From: JADGRA01 sp052143535
GTDB lineage: Bacteria > Myxococcota > Myxococcia > Myxococcales > Myxococcaceae
DNA length: 64,000 bases
Direction of reading: 5' to 3'
Assembly: GCA_052143535.1 (NCBI GenBank)
Contig: JBKQSS010000061.1
Location: 124,001-188,000 of the forward strand
Shown here: in pieces, positions 50,836 through 59,568 of the stretch
Position numbering within the stretch: position 1 is the stretch's first letter
Layout of the letters: every line of letters begins with the position of its first letter
Translations under genes and position numbers: made by a program
The notes under the pieces: generated by a model
What the model was told of the DNA's origin: nothing
Seen by the model: only the letters and a program-made list of their open reading frames with translations
The model's database searches: none

Positions 50836-51270
50836 CTAGTCGACCGCTTGGAGGTTGAAGGGGTAATCCACCGGGTGGTCTTTCCCATCCGTCGGTTTCG
50901 GGAAGCGAAGCTTGGAGAGGACCCCCACGATGCAAGCGTGGAGGTCCTTGTCCTTGAGCGTGGTCCCGTGCTTCTCCACTTTCGCCCCGGAAACTGTTCC
51001 TGCCGGCGTGATGACGAAGTGGGTCATCAATTTTCCCTGGAGCTTCTGCTGTCGGGCAGCGAGCATCTTCTCGTAACAGTCTTGAATCTCCGGCTGGTGC
51101 GAGCCCACCACCTGTTTGATGGAGTCCGAGGTGAAGGGCAGTTGACTCGCGTCCACGGCTCGCACCGGAGGCGATGGGGGAGCGGCGGGCACGTCCGGAG
51201 TGACGGCCGACGGCCCGGCGTCGGAGGCCCCGGGCAGCGTCAGCAGGAGCAGCGTCAAGAGGAGGAGCAT
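50836..51270 (-). CDS. AgmX/PglI C-terminal-domain-like secreted protein
   Basis: A 144-residue exported protein: a Leu-rich signal (LLLLTLLLLTLPGASDAG), a Pro/Ala linker, then a TonB-C/AgmX-like domain in which SHQPEIQDCYEKML, GKLMTHFVITPAGTVSGAKVEK and ACIVGVLSKLRFPKP are recognisable. Proteins with this domain are abundant in myxobacteria, some linked to gliding motility (AgmX). It is transcribed between two acyl-CoA dehydrogenase genes, an odd setting for an envelope protein. The two Cys may form a disulfide. Confidence 0.75.
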   Translation of the reverse strand: MLLLLTLLLLTLPGASDAGPSAVTPDVPAAPPSPPVRAVDASQLPFTSDSIKQVVGSHQPEIQDCYEKMLAARQQKLQGKLMTHFVITPAGTVSGAKVEKHGTTLKDKDLHACIVGVLSKLRFPKPTDGKDHPVDYPFNLQAVD

Positions 51271-51282
51271 ACCGGGTGGTTT

Positions 51283-52425
51283 TCAGTCCTTCAGGAGGTT
51301 GGCAGAAATGACGAGCCGCTGAATCTCGCTCGTTCCCTCGTAAATCTCGGTAATCCGCGCGTCGCGGACGTGCCGCTCGGCATCGAATTCCTTGCTGTAG
51401 CCTTGTCCGCCGAACACTTGCAGAGCCTTGTTCGCCACCCGGCTTGCCATCTCCGAGGCGTAAAGCTTGGCCATGGCGCTCTCGGCCGAGTGGCGCACGC
51501 CCGAGTCCTTGAGCCGTGCCGCCTGGTGGGTGAGGAGTCGAGCCGCGTCGAGCTCCGTGGCCATGTCGGCCAGCATGAACTGGATGGCCTGGTGTTGGGC
51601 GATGGGCTGGCCAAACGTCTTTCGTTCGAGGGCGTAGACGCGGGCCTCCTCGAACGCCGCTCGAGCGATGCCCAGCGCCTGTGCCGCAATCCCGATGCGC
51701 CCGCCGTCCAGGGTGGAGAGGGCAATTTTGAAGCCGTCCCCTTCCAGGCCGAGGAGGTTTTGGGCTGGAACCCGGCAGTCCTCGAAGAAGATGGAACAGG
51801 AATGGGCTGCGCAGATGCCCATCTTCCGGTCCGGCTTGGCGCGGATGAAGCCTGGTGTGTCGGTGGGGACGAGGAAGGCGGAGATGCCCCGGTGGCCCGC
51901 TTCCCGGTCAGTCATCGCAAAGAGCACGATGGCGTCTGCTCGCGGTCCGTTGGTAATCCAGTTCTTGCTGCCGTTGATGGCATAGGAGTCGCCCTTGCGG
52001 ACGGCGGTGGTTTTTTGCGCCGCTGCGTCCGAGCCGGCCTCGGGCTCGGTCAGCCCGAAGCAGCCCAGCTTCTGGCCTTGGGCGAAGGGAACCAGGAAGG
52101 TGCGCTTTTGCTGCTCGGTGCCGTACTTCAGCACCGGGTCACAGTAGAGAGAGTTGTTGACGCTGAGAATGACGCCGGTCGAGGCACAGCCCCGGCTGAT
52201 TTCTTCGATGGCCACTGCGTAGGCCACGCTGTCCAGCCCGGCGCCCCCATACGGCTCCGGGACCGCCACCCCGAGTAGCCCCAGCTCGGCGAGGTGCTTC
52301 ACCGCCTCGGCCGGGAAGGTGTGCTCCTCGTCCCATTGCCGGGCATGGGGAATGAGCTCGCGTGCGGCAAACTCGCGGCAGAGCCGCTGTGTGTGCCGTT
52401 GCAGCTCGGTGAGCTCGAAATTCAT
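51283..52425 (-). CDS. Acyl-CoA dehydrogenase (butyryl-CoA-type)
   Basis: A 380-residue acyl-CoA dehydrogenase close in form to short-chain/butyryl-CoA enzymes: FELTELQRHTQRLCREFA at the start, LTEPEAGSDAAAQKTTA, NGSKNWITNG, GGRIGIAAQALGIARAAF and the C-terminal YEGTSEIQRLVIS with the Glu base. GAGGAGT before ATG 52425 fixes the start. It is 62 bp downstream of the enoyl-CoA hydratase gene and probably part of one operon with it and hbd. Confidence 0.93.
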   Translation of the reverse strand: MNFELTELQRHTQRLCREFAARELIPHARQWDEEHTFPAEAVKHLAELGLLGVAVPEPYGGAGLDSVAYAVAIEEISRGCASTGVILSVNNSLYCDPVLKYGTEQQKRTFLVPFAQGQKLGCFGLTEPEAGSDAAAQKTTAVRKGDSYAINGSKNWITNGPRADAIVLFAMTDREAGHRGISAFLVPTDTPGFIRAKPDRKMGICAAHSCSIFFEDCRVPAQNLLGLEGDGFKIALSTLDGGRIGIAAQALGIARAAFEEARVYALERKTFGQPIAQHQAIQFMLADMATELDAARLLTHQAARLKDSGVRHSAESAMAKLYASEMASRVANKALQVFGGQGYSKEFDAERHVRDARITEIYEGTSEIQRLVISANLLKD

Positions 52426-52487
52426 GTCACTCCTCGCTCTTGAGATGCTTAGCGGTCGACGGGGGTGAATGTCGACGGCGGCCGTCG

Positions 52488-53270
52488 TCAGACGCCCCGG
52501 AAGGCCGGAGGACGCTTTTCGAGGAAGGCGGTCATTCCCTCTTTTCGGTCGCTCGACTGGAACAAGTCGGCGAATGCCTCGCGTTCGAGCTGGTTGGCCG
52601 CCGCCAGCGGCAGGTCGGCGCCCTGGGCGATGACGCGTTTGGCCCGCGCCACCGCCAGTGGCCCCTTCTTGGCGATGCGCCCAATGACAGCGTGGCAATG
52701 GGCCAAGAGCTGGGTTGCCGGCACCACTTCCAGGGCAAGGCCGATGTCCTTGGCGCGCGCCGCGTCCAGCATGTCCCCGGTGAAGATGAGCTCCTTGGCG
52801 CGGGCCCGGCCGACCAGTCGGCTGAGCCGCTGGGTGCCGCCAAAGCCTGGAATGATGCCGAGGGACACTTCGGGGAGCCCAAACTTCGCGCTCTCCGAGG
52901 CGTAGATGAAGTCACAGGCGAGCGCCAGCTCGCAGCCTCCTCCCAGCGCGAAGCCGTTCACCGCAGCCAGCGTCGGGCAGTGCAGGCGCTCCAGCGCGTC
53001 GAAGACTCGGTGTCCGCGGGCGGCGAAGGCCAGCGACTGCTCGAGGTTGAGATTCATCATCTCGGCGATGTCCGCCCCGGCGACGAAGGCCTTTTCTCCG
53101 GCTCCAGTCACAATCAGCCCCCGCAGCTGTGGCTGCTGGGCGACGGCGGCCAGGGCTACCTCCAGCTGCTCCAGGGTGGAGGTGTTGAGCGCGTTGAGGG
53201 CTTTGGGTCGGTCCACGGTGACAGTGGCCGTGGTGCCCTCGAAGGTGAGTCGGACGGTCTCTTCGTTCAC
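52488..53270 (-). CDS. Enoyl-CoA hydratase
   Basis: A 260-residue crotonase-fold hydratase that adds water to trans-2-enoyl-CoA. The oxyanion-hole segment is FVAGADIAEM and the catalytic pair is Glu114 (GGGCELALACD) and Glu134 (GLPEVSLGIIPGFGGTQRL), spaced 20 residues as in typical hydratases. Start GTG 53270 has AGGAG five bases upstream; a longer in-frame reading through the hbd gene is rejected. It lies between the butyryl-CoA-type dehydrogenase and the 3-hydroxyacyl-CoA dehydrogenase. Confidence 0.93.
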   Translation of the reverse strand: MNEETVRLTFEGTTATVTVDRPKALNALNTSTLEQLEVALAAVAQQPQLRGLIVTGAGEKAFVAGADIAEMMNLNLEQSLAFAARGHRVFDALERLHCPTLAAVNGFALGGGCELALACDFIYASESAKFGLPEVSLGIIPGFGGTQRLSRLVGRARAKELIFTGDMLDAARAKDIGLALEVVPATQLLAHCHAVIGRIAKKGPLAVARAKRVIAQGADLPLAAANQLEREAFADLFQSSDRKEGMTAFLEKRPPAFRGV

Positions 53271-53286
53271 GGGGACTCCTCTTCTT

Positions 53287-54135
53287 CTAGTACGTGTAGA
53301 AACCACGGCCCGACTTGCGGCCGAGCCAGCCCGCGTCGACGTACTGACGCAGCAGCGGACAGGGACGGTACTTCGGGTCACCGAGCCCCTGATGCATCAC
53401 CGTGGCGATGAAGAGCACGGTGTCCAGTCCGATGAAGTCGGCCAGTTGCAAAGGGCCCATCGGCTGGTTGGTGCCGAGCCTCATCGCCGTGTCGATGTCC
53501 TCCGCCGTGCCCAGACCCTCCATCAGCGCGTACACCGCCTCGTTGAGCATCGGGATGAGAATCCGGTTGACGATGAAGCCCGGAAAGTCGCGGCTGGTGA
53601 CGACGGTCTTCCCCATTCGCTCGGCGAGCTGGCGCGTGCGCTGGTAGGTTTCGTCCGAGGTGGCCGCACCCCGGGTGACCTCCACCAGCTGCATCAGCGG
53701 CACCGGATTCATGAAGTGCATCCCGATGACCGCCTCTGGGCGCCGGGTGGAGGCGGCGACGCGGGTGACAGGAATGGAGGAGGTGTTGGTGGCCAGCACT
53801 CCACCTGGCCGCACCACCGCGTCGAGCTCCTGGAAAACGCGCCTCTTCACCTCTTCGTTCTCGGTGACGGCCTCGATCGCCACATCCACCTCGCGCACGT
53901 CGCGCACCGCAGTGTGGGTGTCGAGCCGGGCGAGGGCGGCACTCGCTAAGCTGGGGTCCAGTTTGCCCTTGTCGCGCAGCTTTTCGAAGCCGGCGCGGAT
54001 TCTTCCGACGCCTTGGAGAACAGCCTCATCGGAGGCGTCGACCAGCGAAACCTGGCAGCCCGCAACCAACGCCACCTGGGCGATGCCTGCCCCCATCTGC
54101 CCTGCCCCCACCACCAACACGTGCTCGTTCGCCAT
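53287..54135 (-). CDS. 3-hydroxybutyryl-CoA dehydrogenase
   Basis: A 282-residue NAD(P)-dependent 3-hydroxyacyl-CoA dehydrogenase. The Rossmann motif is GAGQMGAGIAQ, the catalytic residues are in TNTSSIPVT and GMHFMNPVPLMQLVE, and the C-terminal domain contains DFPGFIVNRILIPMLNEA. It is the single-domain Hbd/PaaH type, not a fused FadB. The 16-bp gap to the hydratase gene indicates an operon. Confidence 0.94.
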   Translation of the reverse strand: MANEHVLVVGAGQMGAGIAQVALVAGCQVSLVDASDEAVLQGVGRIRAGFEKLRDKGKLDPSLASAALARLDTHTAVRDVREVDVAIEAVTENEEVKRRVFQELDAVVRPGGVLATNTSSIPVTRVAASTRRPEAVIGMHFMNPVPLMQLVEVTRGAATSDETYQRTRQLAERMGKTVVTSRDFPGFIVNRILIPMLNEAVYALMEGLGTAEDIDTAMRLGTNQPMGPLQLADFIGLDTVLFIATVMHQGLGDPKYRPCPLLRQYVDAGWLGRKSGRGFYTY

Positions 54136-54207
54136 GGCAGACAGTGCCCTCTCTGTTTGGCCAGCGAGACTGGCCGCGCGCCTCTTACGCCTGCCGGCTG
54201 AGCCGGG

Positions 54208-54573
54208 TCAACGCGGCCGAAGCGGCAGGCGCAGCGTCTCCTCCGACCCGAGCTGCACCTCTTGGGCATGCTGCTCGGTGTCCCCCCCGGCGAGCTCGAG
54301 AAAGGCCAGGGCGCGGTAGCGGCCAGCGCGCAGCTGGAGCTGCTGAAGCAGCGGCCCGTGCGGGTGGGCTGGCCATTCGGCCCGGGCGACGAGCTCCGAG
54401 CCCTTCCACAGCTGGACTTCGGCCCGCGCCACGTCCACGGATGCAGGCAACTCCCAGACCAGCGTCCGCGGCTGGGGGAAGAGCTCGCTCCGCCAGAGAA
54501 AGACGCCGGCGGCCACCAAGAGCAGAAGCGGCACGCCGCGCACAAAGGGGTGCCGCAGAGGACCGTCCTTCAT
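54208..54573 (-). CDS. Hypothetical membrane-anchored protein
   Basis: A 121-residue protein with one N-terminal transmembrane segment (GVPLLLLVAAGVFLWRSELF) and a small beta-rich domain (VWELPASVDVARAEVQLWKGSEL, HAQEVQLGSEETLRLPL). No family is recognised. ATG 54573 overlaps the stop of the helical protein upstream (ATGA), so these two form a pair downstream of mrp. Confidence 0.55.
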   Translation of the reverse strand: MKDGPLRHPFVRGVPLLLLVAAGVFLWRSELFPQPRTLVWELPASVDVARAEVQLWKGSELVARAEWPAHPHGPLLQQLQLRAGRYRALAFLELAGGDTEQHAQEVQLGSEETLRLPLRPR

Positions 54574-55007
54574 TCCGAGGTCTTGCGCTTCCGAGCGCGG
54601 GGCGCTGGAGCGGCGGTCACCTTCACCGACGGGCGGCTGGGCAGGCCGGGCTTTTCGTCCGGGACCAGGCGGATGCGGGCCTTCACCTCGACACTCATCC
54701 CGGCGAATATTTGGGACAGCTCGCGCTTCAGGCCGTCGGAACGCAGAAAGCGCCTCAGCTCCTCGGCCAACACCCGCGTCACCTCGTCCTTGGTGCGCTC
54801 GGCCTGGGCAATGAGCGCGGCCAGCGCCTCCTTGGGCAAGGGCAGCTGAGCTGCCGTTCGCCGAAGCCCTTCCTCGGTCATGAAGAGGGCGCCCAGCCCG
54901 GCGAAGGCAGCCTTGCGCATCAGTTCCGGAACCAGCCCGAGAAAAGGTGCTTGGGGCGGCTCGTCGCCGAGCGGTTCGTCGAGGTCGAGGGGGTCCTTGG
55001 AGCTCAC
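54570..55007 (-). CDS. Hypothetical helical (phasin-like) protein
   Basis: A 145-residue soluble protein dominated by amphipathic helices: LVPELMRKAAFAGLGALFMTE, LPKEALAALIAQAERTKDEV and VLAEELRRFLRSDGLKRELS. Composition and the TKDEVTRVLAEE pattern resemble small phasin-like proteins or uncharacterised deltaproteobacterial proteins. Since beta-hydroxybutyryl enzymes are nearby, a granule-associated role is possible but unsupported. The basic C-terminus ends ARKRKTSE. GTG 55007 with upstream GGAGC is the likely start. It precedes the membrane-anchored gene with a 4-bp overlap. Confidence 0.55.
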   Translation of the reverse strand: MSSKDPLDLDEPLGDEPPQAPFLGLVPELMRKAAFAGLGALFMTEEGLRRTAAQLPLPKEALAALIAQAERTKDEVTRVLAEELRRFLRSDGLKRELSQIFAGMSVEVKARIRLVPDEKPGLPSRPSVKVTAAPAPRARKRKTSE

Positions 55008-55042
55008 GTCGCTCCTCAGGAGCCTAGCAGAGCGGGCCCCAC

Positions 55043-56116
55043 TCAACCCGCGCTGGCCACCGCCGGCGTCAGCGCAGTCTCCGCCGACACCCGCCCGGCG
55101 ATGTTTTTGGCCATGGCCAGAAAGGCCTGGGCCTCCGGGCTGTCGGGACTCGCCACCACCACCGGTCGACCGGCATCCCCGCCTTCCCGCACCGACAGCA
55201 CCAAAGGAATCTCGCCGAGAAAGGCAATGCCGAACATCTCCGCCGCTCGGCGCCCGCCACCATGGTGAAAAATCGGCGTGTCCTTGTGGCAGTGGGGACA
55301 GATGAAGGTGCTCATGTTCTCGACAATGCCGAGGACGGGAATGTGCACCTTGTCGAACATCTGCTTGGCCCGCACCACGTCGGCCAGGGCCACGTCCTGG
55401 GGCGTGGTGACAAGCACCGCGCCGGAGGAGCGGATGGACTGGGAGATGGTGAGGGCGACGTCCCCGGTGCCGGGCGGCAGGTCGACCACCAGGTAGTCGA
55501 GCGCTCCCCAATTCACATCGCGCATCAGCTGCTGGAGCGCGCCGTGCAGCATCGGCCCGCGCCAAATGAGGGCCTGGTCCGGCTCGACCAGGAAGCCAAG
55601 GGACATGATTTTCATCCCCATCGCCACCAGCGGTTCGAGGTGCTGCCCATCCGGGCTGACTGGCTTCTTCTCGGACAGGCCGGTCATCAACGGGATGCTG
55701 GGACCGTAGAAGTCAGCGTCGAGCAGCCCGACGCTGGCGCCGCACTGGGACAGGGCCGCGGCCAGATTCACCGCGACGGTACTCTTGCCGACGCCACCCT
55801 TGCCGGCGCCCACCAGCACCACGTGCTTCACCTGGGGAAGCATCGGGTTCTGTCCCCGCGGCGCGGCGCGCACCTGGGCCCCCCACTCGATGTCCAGTCC
55901 CGTCACCCCAGCTACCGCCCTCAGGGCGGCCTCGGCGTCGGCTTGGATTTTTCCCTTCATCGGGCAGGCCGGGGTGGTGAGTTCAATCTTCGCGCGAACT
56001 CGGCCGTTCTCGACGCTCACCGCCTTCACCATGCCCGCCTGGACGAGGCTGACATGAAGCTCGGGGTCGATGACCGTTGCGAGAGCCGCCATCACTTCCT
56101 GCTCGGTAACCGCCAT
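55043..56116 (-). CDS. mrp: Mrp/ApbC-family iron-sulfur cluster carrier ATPase
   Basis: A 357-residue P-loop ATPase with an N-terminal MIP18/DUF59 domain (MAALATVIDPELHVSLVQAGMV, TPACPMKG) and an NBP35/Mrp ATPase domain: the deviant Walker A is GAGKGGVGKSTVA, switch DFYGPSIPLM, DLPPGTGDVALT and a FICPHCHKD Cys motif that binds Fe-S. It moves clusters to apoproteins. GGAGG upstream of ATG 56116 sets the start. Confidence 0.93.
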   Translation of the reverse strand: MAVTEQEVMAALATVIDPELHVSLVQAGMVKAVSVENGRVRAKIELTTPACPMKGKIQADAEAALRAVAGVTGLDIEWGAQVRAAPRGQNPMLPQVKHVVLVGAGKGGVGKSTVAVNLAAALSQCGASVGLLDADFYGPSIPLMTGLSEKKPVSPDGQHLEPLVAMGMKIMSLGFLVEPDQALIWRGPMLHGALQQLMRDVNWGALDYLVVDLPPGTGDVALTISQSIRSSGAVLVTTPQDVALADVVRAKQMFDKVHIPVLGIVENMSTFICPHCHKDTPIFHHGGGRRAAEMFGIAFLGEIPLVLSVREGGDAGRPVVVASPDSPEAQAFLAMAKNIAGRVSAETALTPAVASAG

Positions 56117-56235
56117 TGCGCTGAAACCTCCAACCAATCCGTTTGAGAGGAGCGCGCACCTTGCGGGTCCTTCTCCTGGGCTGTCAAGGCGGGCATAACG
56201 CCCAGCCGGTCCCCTCCGGGGCGCTTTCACGCGCT

Positions 56236-56808
56236 TCACTCCAGCGCTTCGAGCTTCCAGCCGTCCTGCTCCTGCAGGACAACCACGGCGCCGCCGCCAG
56301 CCACCGGGAAGCGCACCCTTTGGCCGTCCTTGGCCGGGACTCCCTCGGCCGCCAGAAGGGCCCGCTCGAGGCGCGCTGACGCACTCGGCTCGGCGTAAAA
56401 GTCCTGGGAGAGCAGCTCTGCGCTGTAGCGCTTGCGCAACGTCGCCGAGAGGCAGGCCCAGGCCTTCTCAAAGTGGCCGGCCCGGACGGCGGCGACAAAT
56501 CGGAGGATGACCGCCTCCGGGGCCTCGGTTACGTCCTTGCCGAAGAGCTCCGGCGCGGCGCGAGCCAGCTCGGCGAGGCCGTCCCGGACGGCCGCAGCGC
56601 GCGCCGCCCGGGCAGCCGGGTCCGAACAGCGGGCGCGGAACTCGTCGGCGGACACCTGGTCGCGAAAGGCCGGACTGGTCAGTGCATAGGCCGCGTCGAG
56701 TTGCCCGCTGTCGAGCGCGGCCAGGTAGCTCTGAGCCGGCGAAGACGACTGCGCGCCGGCGCACCCGAGCAGGGCCATCACTGAGAGGACGCCTTCTCGA
56801 GCCCTCAC
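56236..56808 (-). CDS. Hypothetical lipoprotein downstream of sppA
   Basis: A 190-residue predicted lipoprotein: GTG 56808 overlaps the sppA stop (GTGA) and starts a signal with lipobox ALLGC. The mature part has a SYLAALDSGQLDAAYALTSPAFR segment and a later AVRAGHFEKAWACLS, two similar helical pairs like the DUF4878/NTF2-like scaffold. Function unknown. It ends 119 bp before mrp and forms the last gene of the rtcA-sppA unit. Confidence 0.65.
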   Translation of the reverse strand: MRAREGVLSVMALLGCAGAQSSSPAQSYLAALDSGQLDAAYALTSPAFRDQVSADEFRARCSDPAARAARAAAVRDGLAELARAAPELFGKDVTEAPEAVILRFVAAVRAGHFEKAWACLSATLRKRYSAELLSQDFYAEPSASARLERALLAAEGVPAKDGQRVRFPVAGGGAVVVLQEQDGWKLEALE

Positions 56809-58499
56809 GCTCGTACCCCGAAGGCCTCGGTCCCCCCCAGTCCGTCGCCGGTGAACCAGGGCCACCAGAGCGCCACCACCCGGGCGCGCCGTGGCAAAAG
56901 CGCCGCCAGTCCGAGGCGGCGCTTGGGCAGGCCATACACCGTGAGGTCAAAGTCCGTCCGCGGTGCCCCCGCCAACTCCAGCGCTCGGGCCGCTGCCTCC
57001 TCGAACGTCCCAAGCCGGTCGAGCAGCCCCTCGGCCAGCGCGCGGCTGGAGGTGAAGACGCGGCCCTCAGCCCGGGCGAGCACCGCCGAGACTTCCATTT
57101 TCCTGCTGCGGGCGACGCGCGCGACAAACCGTTGGTACATCTCCTCCACCTCCCGTTCGAGCGCCTCCCGTTCTGGGGCGGTGAGCGGGCGCGCCGCCGT
57201 TCCGAGCCCAGCATGCTCCCCGCGGGTGTACGCCGTTCGGTGGATGCCCAGCCGCTCGAGGAGCACCTGGGTGTCAAATTTCCCGGCGAAGACGCCGATG
57301 CTGCCGACCACCGCGTGCCGGCCGGCCCACAGCTCAGCCGCGCCGAGCGAGGCCAGGTAGCCGCCGCTGGCCGAGACGCGGTCGGTGTAGGCCACCACCG
57401 GCTTCTTCTGGGCAAGACGGCTCACCTCGTCGGCAACGCGCTCCGAGGCCAGCGCGCTTCCCCCGGGGCTGTTGACGTACAAAAGAACTGCCGGGCAGCG
57501 CGTGTCCCGCGCACAGGCGCGGAGGGCCGCGAGCAGCGTCTCGGCGCCGGCGACGGCCGGCCAAGGCCGGGAGGCATTCCCATCGCCGTCAGCCAACACA
57601 CCGCTGAGGGGCACGACGGCCAGCCGCGGCCTGGCCCGCAGGCGCGCCCAGTGCACCACCGGGACGCGGAGCGAGCGCAGGTAGGCCGAGAAGGCCGGCA
57701 CCTGCCCCTCGCGGTCCTCGCCGCGCGTCATCCCGAGGAAAACCGGGAGTTCGGCTTCGTCAGCGAGCCCGTCCACCAACCCAGCCGCCAAGGCGCGCTC
57801 GGCACTGTAGGGCCCTCTATCGACCCGCGCCGCGGCGTCGGCAGCGTCCAGCCGCCGCCCTTTGGCCACCGCCTCCACCAGTTCCAGGTGCCGGTCATCA
57901 AGCAACTCCTCGATGAGGCGTTGCTGGTTGGGGGAGACGTCGCTCCGGGTGAAAAGCTCCGGTGCCGTCTTGAAGTCCCCCCTTCGGACGAATTCTGCTC
58001 GGATGCCGAGCCGCTCGAGTGCGGCGCCTGCGGCAGTTGCCTCGAGCAGGAAACCGGTTAGGGACAGCTGCCCCGGGCGCGGAAGCACCACCTGGGTTGA
58101 AGCGCAGAGGAGCGCGTACTCTGCGTTCCCTGGGGAAATGGAGAAGCCCACCACCTCTTTGCCCGACGTCCGGAAGGCCTCCAGCCACTGGGCCACCAAA
58201 AGCCGCTTGGCGGCCGGCATCCCGAGCGGAGAGACCTCGAGGACAATTCCCTTCACCCGGACGTCCCGGGACAGCCGCTCGAGGGCTTGGCGGAATTCCT
58301 CGAGGACGCGCACCTCGGCTCCGGCCGAGCGGCGCCAGGGCCAGCGTCGGCGCAGGCTGGCGCGGTAGGGCGGGTCGCCGCGAAGGCGAAAGCGCACGTA
58401 CTCGGGCGGAGGCCGGTGGCCGAGCAGCCGGAGCGGGACGCGCAGCACAAGGCTCGCGGCGACCAACCCGTTCCACAACGCGGCCAGAAGCGCCCTCAT
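56805..58499 (-). CDS. sppA: Signal peptide peptidase SppA, long form
   Basis: A 564-residue membrane-bound serine protease that clears cleaved signal peptides. It has the tandem-domain long-form layout. The catalytic Lys lies in the N-terminal half (RRGDFKTAPELFT, Lys177) and the catalytic Ser in the C-terminal half (VSASGGYLAS, Ser378), as in E. coli SppA. NSPGGSALAS supports the substrate-binding region. The start overlaps the rtcA stop by four bases and the stop overlaps the downstream lipoprotein start, so three genes are coupled. Confidence 0.9.
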   Translation of the reverse strand: MRALLAALWNGLVAASLVLRVPLRLLGHRPPPEYVRFRLRGDPPYRASLRRRWPWRRSAGAEVRVLEEFRQALERLSRDVRVKGIVLEVSPLGMPAAKRLLVAQWLEAFRTSGKEVVGFSISPGNAEYALLCASTQVVLPRPGQLSLTGFLLEATAAGAALERLGIRAEFVRRGDFKTAPELFTRSDVSPNQQRLIEELLDDRHLELVEAVAKGRRLDAADAAARVDRGPYSAERALAAGLVDGLADEAELPVFLGMTRGEDREGQVPAFSAYLRSLRVPVVHWARLRARPRLAVVPLSGVLADGDGNASRPWPAVAGAETLLAALRACARDTRCPAVLLYVNSPGGSALASERVADEVSRLAQKKPVVAYTDRVSASGGYLASLGAAELWAGRHAVVGSIGVFAGKFDTQVLLERLGIHRTAYTRGEHAGLGTAARPLTAPEREALEREVEEMYQRFVARVARSRKMEVSAVLARAEGRVFTSSRALAEGLLDRLGTFEEAAARALELAGAPRTDFDLTVYGLPKRRLGLAALLPRRARVVALWWPWFTGDGLGGTEAFGVRA

Positions 58500-59560
58500 T
58501 TCTGCCCCTGCGGCAACCGCCGTACCTCAAGCCGGCCTCCCGGCTCGAGCGACACCTCGACCGGGAGGAACCGCTCCACCACGGCGCGCGTCGCCTCGAG
58601 GTGGGGCGTCACCCGGGCTGTGGTGAAGCGTGTCGAGCCTGGCTCGACGGGGCCAAGCGTCCCGGCGGCGAGCAGCGCCGCGGGCAGGAGGATTTGGTCG
58701 GCCAGCCGCTCGTCGAGCGCGCCAGCGGACTCCATGAAGGCCGAAAGGGCTGCTGCGGCCCGCGCCCCGACCTCCTCCGGCGCGTCGCCTCTCTCGCCCA
58801 CCACGGTGAAGGCGGCGAAGGTGTTTTCAAACTGTGCTCGGATGAAGACGACGGACCCAGCGGTGCGCCCCACCGGAAGCGGGAGATTCTCTGCGCTGCA
58901 GTAAATGCCCCGCTCGCGCAGTGCGGTCACCGCGGCGCGCGTGGCGCGGCCAGCGACCTCGAACGGCAGCCCGCCCACCAGCGCCCGGACTGCCACGTCG
59001 TGCAGTGTGCCGCGCGCCGGGACCTCGACGCGCAACGGTGGCGGCCCCATGGCCTCCAGAGTGGCTCGGAATTCCCCTACCCCGTCCGGCGAAAACCCAG
59101 CCTGGAGCAGCGACAGCGTTGCTCGCAGCCCATAGGCGGCCACCAGTGGGAGCCAGGCCCATGCCAGGTGGTGGTACGAGGTCCCCTGAGGCGCATGGGT
59201 GAGGCCCCGCAGTCGAACCGTTCCCCCGCCGGCCAGCGCCAGCGGGAAGGCGAGCATTTGAAACACCAGCGGAGCGCTCCCGGTGGGTCCCAGCTCCAGC
59301 ACGTACTCGCCGCTGTGCACCGGCGTCGGGTGAAAGTCCACCTCTAGGCCGCCCAGCGTGGCGCCCTCGGCTGTCCCACCCAGCGCCTCTGCCGCTCGCA
59401 ACAAGGCCAGGTGTCGCGGACGAAGCCCAGGGGAGGGACGGTCGGCCCGGAAGCGATGCAACCGGAAGGGAGCTCCGGTGACGAGGGCGAGCGTGAGGGC
59501 GGTGCGCAGCACTTGGCCGCCGGCAGCGCCGTCCAGCTGGATGGGGAGAGGCAGAGACAC
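58496..59560 (-). CDS. rtcA: RNA 3'-terminal-phosphate cyclase
   Basis: A 354-residue ATP-dependent enzyme that converts RNA 3'-phosphate to a 2',3'-cyclic phosphate. Family marks are LDGAAGGQVLRTALTLALVTG, RPSPGLRPRHLALLRAAE, and the AMP-accepting His in VTPHLEATRAVVERFLPV. Length is normal. No rtcB ligase or rtcR regulator is present in this window. Its stop overlaps the sppA start (ATGA), tying RNA end modification to a membrane protease, an unusual pairing. Confidence 0.93.
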   Translation of the reverse strand: MSLPLPIQLDGAAGGQVLRTALTLALVTGAPFRLHRFRADRPSPGLRPRHLALLRAAEALGGTAEGATLGGLEVDFHPTPVHSGEYVLELGPTGSAPLVFQMLAFPLALAGGGTVRLRGLTHAPQGTSYHHLAWAWLPLVAAYGLRATLSLLQAGFSPDGVGEFRATLEAMGPPPLRVEVPARGTLHDVAVRALVGGLPFEVAGRATRAAVTALRERGIYCSAENLPLPVGRTAGSVVFIRAQFENTFAAFTVVGERGDAPEEVGARAAAALSAFMESAGALDERLADQILLPAALLAAGTLGPVEPGSTRFTTARVTPHLEATRAVVERFLPVEVSLEPGGRLEVRRLPQGQK

Positions 59561-59568
59561 CCTGTGGG

